A DNA stretch of 64,000 bases from an uncultured Nocardioides sp. (GTDB taxonomy: Bacteria > Actinomycetota > Actinomycetes > Propionibacteriales > Nocardioidaceae), in contig NZ_CANLDB010000006.1 in the NCBI RefSeq assembly GCF_947489365.1, positions 1 to 64,000 of the forward strand, read 5' to 3'. Positions 36,075 through 44,633 of this stretch are shown in pieces. Below the pieces are notes generated by a model. The model was not told the origin of the DNA, did not search any database, and saw only the letters and a program-made list of their open reading frames with translations. The number at the start of each line of letters is the position of its first letter. Position 1 is the stretch's first letter. Both the position numbers and the translations under genes were made by a program.

Positions 36075-36629
36075 TCAGGACGAGTAGACGTGCGGCGCGA
36101 GGGTGCCGATGTCGCGCAGGTTGCGGTAGCGCTCGTTGTAGTCGAGGCCGTAGCCGACGACGAACTCGTTGGGGATGTCCCACCCGACGTACTTCGGCTC
36201 GACCGGCATGGCGAGCGCCTCGGGCTTGCGCAGGAGGGTGGCGATCTCGACGGAGGCGGGGCTGCGGCTCGAGAGGTTCGAGATCAGCCACGACAGGGTC
36301 AGCCCGGTGTCGATGATCTCGTCGACGACCAGCACGTGGCGCCCGGAGATGTCGGTGTCGAGGTCCTTGAGGATGCGGACGACGCCGCTCGACTTCGTGC
36401 CCGACCCGTAGGAGGAGACGGCCATGAAATCCATCTCGAGGTGGCGGTCCAGCGCCCGGGCGAGGTCGGCCATGACCATCACCGCACCCCGCAGCACCCC
36501 CACCAGCAGCAGGTCGCGGCCCTCGTAGTCGGCCTTGATCTGCTCCGCCATCTCGGCCAGCCGGCCCTGGATCTGCTCCTCGGTGAAGAGGACGTGCACC
36601 AGGTCGCCCTCTACGGCGCTCGTGTCCAT
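36075..36629 (-). CDS. hpt: Hypoxanthine phosphoribosyltransferase
   Basis: Hpt salvages hypoxanthine (and guanine) to nucleotides with PRPP. The 184-residue protein shows [28 protein letters not shown] and the PRPP loop [16 protein letters not shown], with [20 protein letters not shown] near the end, as in tilS-linked Hpt proteins. The tilS-hpt-ftsH order is widely conserved. A TAGCCT box 8 nt before the ATG marks its own promoter, although tilS is 11 bp upstream. Confidence 0.96.
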   Translation of the reverse strand: MDTSAVEGDLVHVLFTEEQIQGRLAEMAEQIKADYEGRDLLLVGVLRGAVMVMADLARALDRHLEMDFMAVSSYGSGTKSSGVVRILKDLDTDISGRHVLVVDEIIDTGLTLSWLISNLSSRSPASVEIATLLRKPEALAMPVEPKYVGWDIPNEFVVGYGLDYNERYRNLRDIGTLAPHVYSS

Positions 36630-36637
36630 GGACGACG

Positions 36638-36643
36638 AGGCTA
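36638..36643 (-). promoter_or_regulatory. -10 box of hpt (leaderless)
   Basis: TAGCCT lies 8 nt upstream of the hpt ATG at 36629, and it overlaps the tilS stop codon region at 36641-36643. Confidence 0.5.
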
Positions 36644-37693
36644 CGGCGTCGGCCCGTCGTCCGTCTGCGGGGTCGTGGGTGGGGTCGTGGGTGGGCTCGC
36701 CAGGTGGATCCTGCCGTCACGCCGCACGACCCTCAGCGGGCCGGGCAGGTCGGCCCAGCGCTGGCCGTGCCAGTCCGTGACGAGGGCCTCCACGCCGAGC
36801 ACGTGGACGTGGGCCAGCTCGGCCGGGGGCGCCCCGGCGACGAGGGCGGCCCGGTGCAGCACCCGGCGGCGCAACGGGCCGGGGGCGGCGGCGAGGACGT
36901 CGACGTCGTACGCGTGCTCGTCGTCCTCGCCCCGGGCGGCTTCGGCGAGGAGGGCGTCGGCGAGGGCGTCGAGCAGCTCCATGTCGCCCCGGAGCTGCTC
37001 GCCGGTGCGGGCCAGCGTCTGCGCGACGCCCGGGCCGAGCTCGGCCTCGAGCACCGGCAGCACCGTGGCCCGCACCCGGGAGCGCAGGAAGCGGGGGTCG
37101 GTGTTGTGGGGGTCGTCCCACCAGGTGAGGTCGAGCGCACGGCAGGCGGCCTCGGTCTGCTCGCGGCCGACCTGGAGCAGCGGGCGCGCCACGAGCACCC
37201 CGTCGGCGTCGTACGACGGGCGCATGCCGGCGACGCTGCGTCCGCCACTGCCGCGGGTCAGGCCCATGAGGACGGTCTCGGCCTGGTCGTCGCGGGTGTG
37301 GCCCAGCAGGACGGCCTCGGCGCCGAGGTGGGTGGCGGCCTGGCCGAGGACGGCGTACCGGGCCTCGCGGGCGGCGGCCTCGGGGCCACGGCCGTCGGGG
37401 GTGACGCTGACGCGGGCGGTCATCGTCTCGTCGACGCCGAGGGCCGCGAGCTGCTCGATGACCCGGGCCGCGCGGGCCTCCGAGCCGTCCTGGAGCCCGT
37501 GGTCGACGGTGATCCCGACGACCCGGAGCGCCAGCCCGCCGGCCTCGGCGACGGTGGCGGCCGCCAGCGCGAGCGAGTCGGCGCCGCCGGAGCAGGCGAC
37601 GAGGACCGTCGCACCGGGGGTGCGGGCGGCGAGCACCCGTCGTACGGCTCCACGGACGGCGGCGACCGCCCGCTCGTCGGGTCCCCTGCTCAC
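36641..37693 (-). CDS. tilS: tRNA(Ile)-lysidine synthase
   Basis: TilS modifies the wobble C of the AUA-reading tRNA(Ile) to lysidine and is essential. The 350-residue protein has the PP-loop [13 protein letters not shown] near residue 30, [26 protein letters not shown] (in part) and the RPLL and [12 protein letters not shown] motifs. A C-terminal substrate-binding region follows, ending in a Thr/Pro-rich tail. GTG 37693 is chosen because the PP-loop then falls at the usual distance. It is 10 bp downstream of the zincin gene. Confidence 0.94.
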   Translation of the reverse strand: MSRGPDERAVAAVRGAVRRVLAARTPGATVLVACSGGADSLALAAATVAEAGGLALRVVGITVDHGLQDGSEARAARVIEQLAALGVDETMTARVSVTPDGRGPEAAAREARYAVLGQAATHLGAEAVLLGHTRDDQAETVLMGLTRGSGGRSVAGMRPSYDADGVLVARPLLQVGREQTEAACRALDLTWWDDPHNTDPRFLRSRVRATVLPVLEAELGPGVAQTLARTGEQLRGDMELLDALADALLAEAARGEDDEHAYDVDVLAAAPGPLRRRVLHRAALVAGAPPAELAHVHVLGVEALVTDWHGQRWADLPGPLRVVRRDGRIHLASPPTTPPTTPQTDDGPTP

Positions 37694-37703
37694 GGGCGGA
37701 CGC

Positions 37704-38765
37704 TCACAGGACGCGCGAGATCCACGCCTCGGGCGCGGCGAGATCGGCGCGGGTCGGGAGGTTCTCGGGGGACGCCCAGACGGCGTTGAACCGCTCCATG
37801 CCGACGCGGTCGACGACGCCACGGACGAAGGCGGCGCCGTCGCGGTACTGCGCCATCTTCGCGTCGAGCCCGAGCAGGCGGCGCAGCAGCCGGTCGAGGG
37901 TGCCGACGCCGCCGCGGCGGGCGTCGAAGCTCTTCCGGATCTTCCCGACGGTGGGGATGACGGCGGGGCCGACGCCGTCCATGACGACGTCGGCGTGCCC
38001 CTCGAGAAGGGACATGACGGCGGTGACGCGGTCGAGGACCTCCCGCTGCTCGGGGGTGCTGACCAGGTCGAGCAGGCCGGCGCCGGAGCCGCCGCCACGC
38101 AGGGAGTCCGAGAGCCGCTTGAGGCCGTCGCCGGTGACGAGCTCCTTGACCGTCGAGGAGTCCACGGTCTCGCCGAGGCTGCGGACGAGGTCGAACAGGT
38201 GGCCCCGCAGCCACGGCACGGCGGTGAACTGGACGCGGTGGGTCTCCTCGTGGAGGCACACCCAGAGGCGGAAGTCGGCCGGCTTCGCGCCGATCTCGCG
38301 CTCGACGTGGACGATGTTCGGGGCCACGAGCAGCAGGCGGCCGGCGGGCTCGTGGAAGGGGTCGTACTGGCCCAGCACCTTGCCGCCGAGGAAGCCCAGC
38401 ATCACCCCGACCTCGGTGCCGGTGACCCGGGAGCCGACGGCGCGGGCGACCGGCCCGGGGGCGCCCTTCCGCTCGGTGAGGCGGTCGACGAGCGGCTCCA
38501 TCACGGTGGCGAAGCCGTCGGCGGTGGCCTGCACCCAGCTGGCCCGGTCGACGACGAGGACCGGCGGGCCGGCGTCGTGGGTCTCCAGGCCGGTGAAGTC
38601 GGCGACGAGCCCGGTGCTGCGCGCGGCACCCGCCTTCAGCTCGGCGACCGCCGTCCGCGCGTCGGCGGCGTCGACCGTCGGCCCCTCCCCCGCGAGCCGC
38701 GACCCGACGCGGACGGCCAGCTCCCAGTCGACCATCCCCGGCGTCTGCGTCCCCTGTGCTGGCAT
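37704..38765 (-). CDS. Zinc-dependent metalloprotease (DUF2342 / F420-associated zincin)
   Basis: A 353-residue protein of an actinobacterial family of predicted zincins, often annotated as coenzyme F420 biosynthesis-associated. The zinc-binding HEETHRVQF lies near residue 172, preceded by PAGRLLLVAPNIVHVER and followed by a helical region. The true role is unknown; the link to F420 is by co-occurrence only. ATG 38765 is chosen because a TAGGCT box lies 7 nt upstream and repeats begin just beyond. Confidence 0.88.
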   Translation of the reverse strand: MPAQGTQTPGMVDWELAVRVGSRLAGEGPTVDAADARTAVAELKAGAARSTGLVADFTGLETHDAGPPVLVVDRASWVQATADGFATVMEPLVDRLTERKGAPGPVARAVGSRVTGTEVGVMLGFLGGKVLGQYDPFHEPAGRLLLVAPNIVHVEREIGAKPADFRLWVCLHEETHRVQFTAVPWLRGHLFDLVRSLGETVDSSTVKELVTGDGLKRLSDSLRGGGSGAGLLDLVSTPEQREVLDRVTAVMSLLEGHADVVMDGVGPAVIPTVGKIRKSFDARRGGVGTLDRLLRRLLGLDAKMAQYRDGAAFVRGVVDRVGMERFNAVWASPENLPTRADLAAPEAWISRVL

Positions 38766-38772
38766 GACCCCG

Positions 38773-38778
38773 AGCCTA
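38773..38778 (-). promoter_or_regulatory. -10 box of the zincin gene (leaderless)
   Basis: TAGGCT lies 7 nt upstream of ATG 38765. The repeat array begins about 20 bp further upstream, so the -35 region overlaps its edge. Confidence 0.5.
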
Positions 38779-38797
38779 GGGCGCGCCCGTTGGAGCC

Positions 38798-38957
38798 GAG
38801 TCGGCACGAGTGCGCACCCCAGGACCGCCGAGTCGGCACGTCTGCGCACCCCAGGACCGCCGAGTCGGCACGTCTGCGCACCCCACGACCGCCGAGTCGG
38901 CACGTCTGCGCACCCCACGACCCTCGAGTCCGCACGTCTGTGCACCGCGGGTGGCGC
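38798..38957. repeat. 32-bp tandem repeat, locus 4 left array (5 copies)
   Basis: GAGTCGGCACG-type cores at 38798, 38830, 38862, 38894 and 38926 are each exactly 32 bp apart. The unit reads GCCGAGTCGGCACGTCTGCG followed by CACCCCAGGACC or CACCCCACGACC. The array is the reverse complement, in its shared 19-bp part, of the right array at 39.5-39.7 kb. Confidence 0.95.
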
Positions 38958-39474
38958 GGACGACGGTCTTGAGGCGGGCCTCAGTCTCACCGGGTCTCGA
39001 CTCGACCCCTGCCGGCTGCGCAGACGTGCCGACTCGACCCCTCCCAGCTGCGCACACGTGCCGACTCGGGCTCTTCTGCCGGGTGTGTGGGTCGCGTGGT
39101 CCGATCACGGTCGGGAGCCGTGGTCACGGAGTGCGGCTCGTCCACAGCCGGCCGGGTCCGCCCCGGCACTCGCCTGACGAACTGTCGTCCCGGACCTTGC
39201 CGGACAGCAGGACCTCAGGGGACCAACCCTGCAGCTCGCCCGGTCACGGTGGACAACGCCTGGCGACCCCTCGACCACCGGCGCGCCACGCGCGTGGCGC
39301 CGCCACCCTCGACGCGAGGACCCTCCCGGGTCCAGTGCACGAACGCACACAGCTCGACACCCGGCGGCTCCCTCGCCGCCTCACACCGGCACCAGGCCGC
39401 GCACCGGCGCACCCACCGCCGAGGCGAACTGTGTCCCCTCGTGCAGCCTTCACCCGAGCCGACCCCGCACAACT
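38958..39474. other. Gene-free segment between two inverted repeat arrays
   Basis: This stretch has no convincing gene. It holds two further copies of the repeat (GTGCCGACTCG at 39026 and 39058, 32 bp apart, same orientation as the right array). The remaining 400 bp or so is ordinary GC-rich sequence with scattered stops. One long plus-strand frame runs through it from the repeats but has no ribosome-binding site and gives a repetitive, Arg/Pro-rich product. Confidence 0.6.
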
Positions 39475-39476
39475 GC

Positions 39477-39690
39477 GCAGACGTGCCGACTCGACCCCCC
39501 AGGGCTGCGCAGACGTGCCGACTCGACCCGTCAGGGCTGCGCAGACGTGCCGACTCGACCCGTCAGGGCTGCGCAGACGTGCCGACTCGACCCCTCCGGG
39601 CTGCGCAGACGTGCCGACTCGACCCCTCAGGACTGCGCAGACGTGCCGACTCGACCCCCCAGGGCTGCGCAGACGTGCCGACTGGGCGCT
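39477..39690. repeat. 32-bp tandem repeat, locus 4 right array (7 copies)
   Basis: GTGCCGACTCG-type cores begin at 39483, 39515, 39547, 39579, 39611, 39643 and 39675, all exactly 32 bp apart. The unit is GCGCAGACGTGCCGACTCGA followed by CCCSYCAGGGCT. The last copy ends at the dacB stop codon. There are no unique spacers. Confidence 0.95.
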
Positions 39691-41164
39691 AGGGGCCGCA
39701 GGTGCAGGCGGCGAGGTTGGTGACGGCGCGCTCGATGGCGCGGATCGCGAAGGCCGTGCGGTCGAGGGGGATCCGGTCGGCGACGACGGAGTAGAGCAGG
39801 ACGGTGCCGTCGGCGGCGGTGACCACTCCGGCGAGGCCGGAGACGCCGGTCAGGGTGCCGGTCTTGCCCCGGGCGGAGCCGAGGGCGACCGGGTCGACGG
39901 TGTCGAAGCGGAACTCCAGCGACCCGGTGAACCCGGCGACGGGCAGGCCGGTGAGGACGGCGCGGAGCCCGGGTCGGCCGGGGCGACCGGCGACGGCGAG
40001 GGTGTCGAGCAGGGCGGTGGCGGTGAGGCGGTTGTCGCGGGACAGGCCGCTGCCGTCGTTCAGCTCGCTGTCGGCGAGGTCGACGCCGAGGTCGCGCAGG
40101 GTGGCGGTGACCGCGCGGGCGCCGGCGGCGAAGGACCCCTCCCCCTCGACCCCGAGGCCGACCTGGTGGGCCAGGACCTCGGCGGCCTCGTTGTCGCTGG
40201 TCTCGACGAGGTGCTCGACGATCAGGCCGACGGGCGTGCCGACGACCCGCGCCACCTCCTCGGCGCCGTCGGGGGCGGGTCGGGACCGCACCGCGCCGGT
40301 CACGCGGACGCCGGCCTCCCGCAGCGCGCCCGCGAAGGCACGGGCCGCCTCGAGAGCGGGGTCGGAGGCGCGGACGCCGTCCGGGCGGACCCCGCGGTCG
40401 GCCCACAGCGCCGAGATCGGCGACACGACCCCGCTGGTGAGGTAGTCGTCCTCCCAGGTCGGGCTGGCCGCGGGCCCGGAGAACAGCGACGCGTCGTACG
40501 ACAGCTCCACCCGCCGTACGCCGTCCGCGGCGAGCGCCTCGGCGGTCCGCTGCGCCAGCGTCCGCAGGTCCGCCCGCGGGGGGTCACCGACCTCCGCGTC
40601 CGGGTCGGGAACCCGCTCGAGCAGGGGGTCGCCGCCGCCGATGAGGGTCACGCGGCCACGCTGGGGGCTCACGACGCGGGTGGCGAAGCGCCGGTCGGGC
40701 CCCAGCACCTCCAGCGCGGCGGTGGAGGTCAGCAGCTTGGTGGTGGACGCCGGGACGGCGGCGTCGCGGGCGCCGGCGAGCACCGCGGGGCTGCCGTCGA
40801 GCGCGGCGACACCGGCCACGACGTGCGGCCCGAGGGCCGGGTCGGACAGCGGCCGCCGGAGCGCCCCGCGCACGGCGGCCGGGTCCAGGGTGCCCGCGCG
40901 CGGACCGGCGACCGGGTCGGCGACGGGCGCGGGCTCCCGCAGCGGCGGGAGGTCGAGGCCCGCCGGCGGCTCCACCCGGGCCGGCTCGGTCGCCGGGTCC
41001 GGGGGCTCGTCGGCGCGCAGCCGGTCCAGCAGCTCGTCGACGGGGCCGGGGCGCCACCAGAGCAGCCCGGCCACGAGCACGGCCACGACGAGCAGCGCGG
41101 TCGCCACCCACCAGCGGGCGGCTCCCGCCTCGTCGCGGCGGCGTCCGGACTGCTGGCTTCCCAC
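39689..41164 (-). CDS. dacB: D-alanyl-D-alanine carboxypeptidase/endopeptidase (PBP4, S13)
   Basis: A 491-residue penicillin-binding protein that trims peptidoglycan stem peptides outside the membrane. An N-terminal anchor helix (WWVATALLVVAVLVAGLLWW) is followed by the SxxK motif PASTTKLL near residue 139, the SxN motif ETSDNEAAEV and the KTG motif ARGKTGTLTGVSG. All three are intact. A domain of about 150 residues lies between the first two motifs, as in class C PBPs. It is divergent from ppa, the common order in actinobacteria. Confidence 0.93.
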   Translation of the reverse strand: MGSQQSGRRRDEAGAARWWVATALLVVAVLVAGLLWWRPGPVDELLDRLRADEPPDPATEPARVEPPAGLDLPPLREPAPVADPVAGPRAGTLDPAAVRGALRRPLSDPALGPHVVAGVAALDGSPAVLAGARDAAVPASTTKLLTSTAALEVLGPDRRFATRVVSPQRGRVTLIGGGDPLLERVPDPDAEVGDPPRADLRTLAQRTAEALAADGVRRVELSYDASLFSGPAASPTWEDDYLTSGVVSPISALWADRGVRPDGVRASDPALEAARAFAGALREAGVRVTGAVRSRPAPDGAEEVARVVGTPVGLIVEHLVETSDNEAAEVLAHQVGLGVEGEGSFAAGARAVTATLRDLGVDLADSELNDGSGLSRDNRLTATALLDTLAVAGRPGRPGLRAVLTGLPVAGFTGSLEFRFDTVDPVALGSARGKTGTLTGVSGLAGVVTAADGTVLLYSVVADRIPLDRTAFAIRAIERAVTNLAACTCGP

Positions 41165-41283
41165 GTCGCTCCTGAGGTCGGCTTCGGGGCGGGACTCATT
41201 GTGCGCGAGGATGGGGGCACTATGACCCGGGGGCCCGCGGGCTACGAGGGTCCCGACGGTTCGGTGACGCGGTAGGAGTGGAC

Positions 41284-41790
41284 GTGCTGGAGTTCGACGT
41301 GCTCGTGGAGATCCCCAAGGGCGAGCGCAACAAGTACGAGGTCGACCACGAGTCGGGACGGCTCCGGCTGGACCGGATGCTGTTCACCTCGACGCAGTAC
41401 CCGGCCGACTACGGCTACATCGAGAACACCCTCGGTCAGGACGGCGACCCGCTGGACGCCCTCGTCCTGCTGCAGGCGCCGACGTTCCCGGGCTGCCTCA
41501 TCGCCTGCCGCGCGATCGGCATGTTCCGCATGACCGACGAGGCCGGCGGCGACGACAAGGTCCTCTGCGTGCCGGCGCACGACCCGCGCCACACGCACAT
41601 GACCGACATCAGCGACGTCTCCGACTTCGACCGCCTGGAGATCCAGCACTTCTTCGAGGTCTATAAGGACCTCGAGCCCGGCAAGTCCGTCGAGGGCGCC
41701 AACTGGGTCGGCGTCGAGGAGGCCGAGCGCGAGGTCCGCGCGTCGTTCGAGCGGGCCAAGGGCACCAGCCACACCCAGCACCGGGCCTGA
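41284..41790 (+). CDS. ppa: Inorganic pyrophosphatase
   Basis: This soluble family I enzyme hydrolyses pyrophosphate released by biosynthesis. The 168-residue protein has [39 protein letters not shown] (in part), the metal-binding [11 protein letters not shown] and a conserved Lys in [14 protein letters not shown] 41284 is preferred to the in-frame GTG at 41278 because AGGAG (41274-41278) then has a normal 5-nt spacing. It is divergent from dacB. Confidence 0.95.
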   Translation: MLEFDVLVEIPKGERNKYEVDHESGRLRLDRMLFTSTQYPADYGYIENTLGQDGDPLDALVLLQAPTFPGCLIACRAIGMFRMTDEAGGDDKVLCVPAHDPRHTHMTDISDVSDFDRLEIQHFFEVYKDLEPGKSVEGANWVGVEEAEREVRASFERAKGTSHTQHRA

Positions 41791-41802
41791 TCGGCCGGGT
41801 CG

Positions 41803-42477
41803 TCAGCCCTTCGTCGCGCGGAAGTAGACGAGGGCGCCGGAGGTCCGGACGACCACGCGCCGCATCCCGCCGGCACGCAGCCAGCCGTGGAGCTCGGAGC
41901 GCGAGCACATCGGCCCGAGGATGCCCGACGCGCGGCCGATCCGGCGTCCGGCCTCGTAGCGCCAGCCGGTGTCGGTGAGGAACGCGCTGCCGACCAGCTC
42001 GCCACCGGGCCGCAGGACCCGGGTCATCTCGCCGACGGCCTCGCGGGGCGCCGGGAAGCAGTGCAGGCCGGTGAGGCTGACGACGCGGTCGTACGACGCG
42101 TCGTCGTCGGCGAGGTCCGCCACGTCGGTCTCGCGGAACGTGACCTGGTCGGTGACCCCGAGCCGGTCCGCGGCGCGGCGGGCCCGGTCGAGCATGGCGG
42201 GCGAGATGTCCGCGGCGACGTAGTCGAGGCCCTGCCCGGGTCGGACCCCGCGCAGCGCGATCCCGCCCCCGGAGGGCACGTCGAGCACCCGCGAGCCGGC
42301 GGGCAGCGACGACAGCGAGCCCACGGTCTCGTGGAGCAGCCGCTGGTCGCTGCCGAACCCGACGCGCCACATCGGTGCGCCCAGGGTCGGGTGGTTGACG
42401 CTGGCCTCGTAGACGGTCGCCCACAGGGGGTCGGTCTCCCACCCGCCGAGGACCTGCCCGACGACCGGAAGCCTCAT
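41803..42477 (-). CDS. Class I SAM-dependent methyltransferase
   Basis: A 224-residue methyltransferase. Motif I is RVLDVPSGGGIAL, motif II VAADISPAMLDRARRAAD, motif III VTFRETDVADLADDD, and the post-motif VLRPGGELVGSAFL is typical of the UbiE/Methyltransf_11 group. The substrate is unknown. It lies 16 bp downstream of the acyl-CoA oxidase-like gene, so it may belong to the same transcript, and converges with ppa. Confidence 0.88.
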   Translation of the reverse strand: MRLPVVGQVLGGWETDPLWATVYEASVNHPTLGAPMWRVGFGSDQRLLHETVGSLSSLPAGSRVLDVPSGGGIALRGVRPGQGLDYVAADISPAMLDRARRAADRLGVTDQVTFRETDVADLADDDASYDRVVSLTGLHCFPAPREAVGEMTRVLRPGGELVGSAFLTDTGWRYEAGRRIGRASGILGPMCSRSELHGWLRAGGMRRVVVRTSGALVYFRATKG

Positions 42478-42493
42478 GACGCGCCCCCGCCGC

Positions 42494-44533
42494 TCAGCGG
42501 GTCGGCTGCTCGTCGAGCAGCGCGGCGTCGAGCAGGTCGGGCGAGCGCAGCACGGCCTCGGGGACGCCGAACGCCTGCACCAGCGGGACGGCGACCGGGC
42601 GGACCCGGCGGCACAGGGTGCCGACCTCCTTGGTGATCTGCTTGCTGCGCTGCACCGAGAGCCGGCCGTGCTCGATGAACCACGCGCGGTCGGCCTCGAT
42701 GCCGGCGAGGGCGTGCAGGTCGCACAGCAGCCGGAGCACGTCGCGCTCGGGACCCTCGGGCAGGCTGCGGACCTTCGCGACGAAGTCCTCCAGCACCAGC
42801 CGCTCGACGTGGGCGCGGGCGGCGGCGATGACGTGGTCCTGGACCCGGGAGAACACCGCGCCGGCGTTGTGGCCGGCGTCGATGCCGCGCTTGAGGCGGC
42901 GCGCGACGCCGGCGACGAGGTGCTCCTCGCGGAAGCGGTACATCGCGAGCTGGTAGTCGGCGTCGAACAGGTGGGCCTCGTCGGACCAGTCGTCCCCGCC
43001 GGGCAGGACGTCGCGGATCCGCTCCACCAGCTTGTGGACGGCGGTCCGCTCGATGACGGTCTCGACGGCCAGCTCGCCGACGAACCGGGCCATGTCGAGC
43101 TGGTTCATGTCCTCGAACTCGCTGGCGTAACCGGTGAGCAGGCCCTTGGCGACGAGCTGCAGCAGCACGTGGTTGTCGCCCTCGAAGGTGGTGAACACGT
43201 CGGTGTCGGCCTTGAGCGCCGCGAACCGGTTGGCGGAGAGGTAGCCCGCGCCGCCGCAGGCCTCGCGGCACTCCTGGATGGTCCGCGTCGCGTGCCAGGT
43301 CGCCAGCGCCTTCGTGCCGGCCGCGCGGGACTCGAGCTCGCGCTGGCGCTCCTCGGTCTCCGAGGACGGGTCGACGCCGGACATGAGGTGCAGCTCGCCG
43401 GCCAGCCGCTCCTGCGCGAAGTGCAACGCGTAGGTGCGGGCCAGCAGCGGCAGGAGGCGGCGCTGGTGCATGCCGTAGTCGAGGAGCAGCTGCTCGCGCT
43501 CGGGGTCGGAGGCCTCGAACTGGCGACGCAGGTCGGCGTACCGGATCGCGAGGGTCATCGCGACCTTCGAGGCGCCGATGCCGGCGCCGCCGACGGAGAT
43601 CCGGCCCTGCACCAGCGTGCCGAGGGTGGTGAAGAAGCGGCGGTCGGGGTTCTCGATCTCCGAGGAGTAGGCGCCGTCGTCGGTGATGTGCGCGAACCGG
43701 TCGAGCAGCGCGGAGCGCGGCACCCGGACGCCGTCGAACCAGAGCCGGCCGTTGTCGACGCCGTTGAGGCCCATCTTGTGGCCGCAGTCCTCGATGCGGA
43801 CGCCGGGCGCGGTCTCGCCGTCCACACGGATGGGGACGACGAGCGCGTGCACGCCCTGGTCCTCGCCGCCCACGTGGAGCTGGGCGAAGACGACGGCGAG
43901 CTCGCCGTGCGCGGCGGCGTTGCCGATGTAGTCCTTGCGGCCCAGGTCGCCGTCGGTGGTCACGACGATCTCGTCGGTGTCCGCGTCGTACGTCGCGTGG
44001 GTCCGCAGCGCCTGCACGTTCGAGCCGTGGCCCGACTCGCTCATCGCGAAGCAGCCCATCAGCTCGCCGGAGATCAGCGGGCGCAGGTAGGCGTCGTGGT
44101 GGTGCTTCGTGCCGAGGTGCAGGATCGCGCCGCCGAACAGCCCGAACTGCACGCCCGCCTTCACCAGCAGCGACAGGTCGCCGTACGCGAGGGTCTCGAA
44201 GGCCGCGATGGAGGCGCCGACGTCCTCACCGCCGCCGTACTCGGCGGGGAATCCCATGCCGGTCTGGCCCGACTCGGCCATCGTCAGCAGCAGGTCGCGG
44301 ACCCGGTCGCGGTACTCGTCGACACCCAGCGTCTCGGCCTCGGTGAGGATCGAGGCGTGCTCGGCGAGGTTCTCGCGGACGAGGTCGCGGACCTCGGCGT
44401 AGCGGCCGTCGAGGACGGCGCGCAGGGCGGCGACGTCGAACGCGGGCCCGTCGGTCGCCGGGGCTCCCCGCTCGGTCCGGCCTGTCTGGTCGGCCTGGTC
44501 GAACGGCGTGGGCTGGACGGTGTCGGTGGCCAT
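42494..44533 (-). CDS. Acyl-CoA dehydrogenase/oxidase family flavoprotein
   Basis: A 679-residue enzyme of fatty-acid beta-oxidation, closer in length and layout to acyl-CoA oxidases than to 380-residue dehydrogenases. It has CFAMSESGHGSNVQALRTHA (FAD and substrate loop), GRISVGGAGIGASKVAMTLA, QECREACGGAGYLSANRFA and the likely catalytic Glu near residue 451 in TTFEGDNHVL. A C-terminal helical domain follows. A 17-bp palindrome lies 41 bp upstream of its start and probably binds a repressor. Confidence 0.9.
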   Translation of the reverse strand: MATDTVQPTPFDQADQTGRTERGAPATDGPAFDVAALRAVLDGRYAEVRDLVRENLAEHASILTEAETLGVDEYRDRVRDLLLTMAESGQTGMGFPAEYGGGEDVGASIAAFETLAYGDLSLLVKAGVQFGLFGGAILHLGTKHHHDAYLRPLISGELMGCFAMSESGHGSNVQALRTHATYDADTDEIVVTTDGDLGRKDYIGNAAAHGELAVVFAQLHVGGEDQGVHALVVPIRVDGETAPGVRIEDCGHKMGLNGVDNGRLWFDGVRVPRSALLDRFAHITDDGAYSSEIENPDRRFFTTLGTLVQGRISVGGAGIGASKVAMTLAIRYADLRRQFEASDPEREQLLLDYGMHQRRLLPLLARTYALHFAQERLAGELHLMSGVDPSSETEERQRELESRAAGTKALATWHATRTIQECREACGGAGYLSANRFAALKADTDVFTTFEGDNHVLLQLVAKGLLTGYASEFEDMNQLDMARFVGELAVETVIERTAVHKLVERIRDVLPGGDDWSDEAHLFDADYQLAMYRFREEHLVAGVARRLKRGIDAGHNAGAVFSRVQDHVIAAARAHVERLVLEDFVAKVRSLPEGPERDVLRLLCDLHALAGIEADRAWFIEHGRLSVQRSKQITKEVGTLCRRVRPVAVPLVQAFGVPEAVLRSPDLLDAALLDEQPTR

Positions 44534-44574
44534 GGAGCAACGCTACTGCCGGGTGGGCCGGTCCGTCAGTGACC

Positions 44575-44591
44575 TGTAACTCAGAGTTACA
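44575..44591. promoter_or_regulatory. 17-bp palindrome upstream of the acyl-CoA oxidase-like gene
   Basis: TGTAACTCAGAGTTACA is an 8+1+8 perfect inverted repeat 41 bp before the ATG, in a local A+T-rich patch. A further TTTACA half-site lies just beyond. Palindromes of this shape are typical TetR-family sites upstream of fatty-acid genes. Confidence 0.6.
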
Positions 44592-44633
44592 AAAAGATTT
44601 ACAGCCTGTGCGGACGGGGCTGTCGACGGAGTC

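Noticed and set aside
39477-39690. Possible CRISPR array, because of seven evenly spaced repeats
   Set aside because: The whole 32-bp unit repeats with no unique spacers, no leader is visible and no cas gene is present.
39087-39692. Possible 201-codon gene in the gene-free segment
   Set aside because: The second half is translated repeats, the composition is Arg/Pro/Thr-rich with no domain, and no start signal is seen.
38810-41275. Very long plus-strand reading frame of 821 codons
   Set aside because: It crosses repeat arrays and the antisense strand of dacB, has no ribosome-binding site, and gives a repetitive low-complexity product. dacB has all penicillin-binding motifs.
42476-44572. Frame of 698 codons opposite the acyl-CoA oxidase-like gene
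   Set aside because: Its product is Val/Glu/Asp/Gly-rich with no motif; the opposite strand has clear flavoenzyme motifs.
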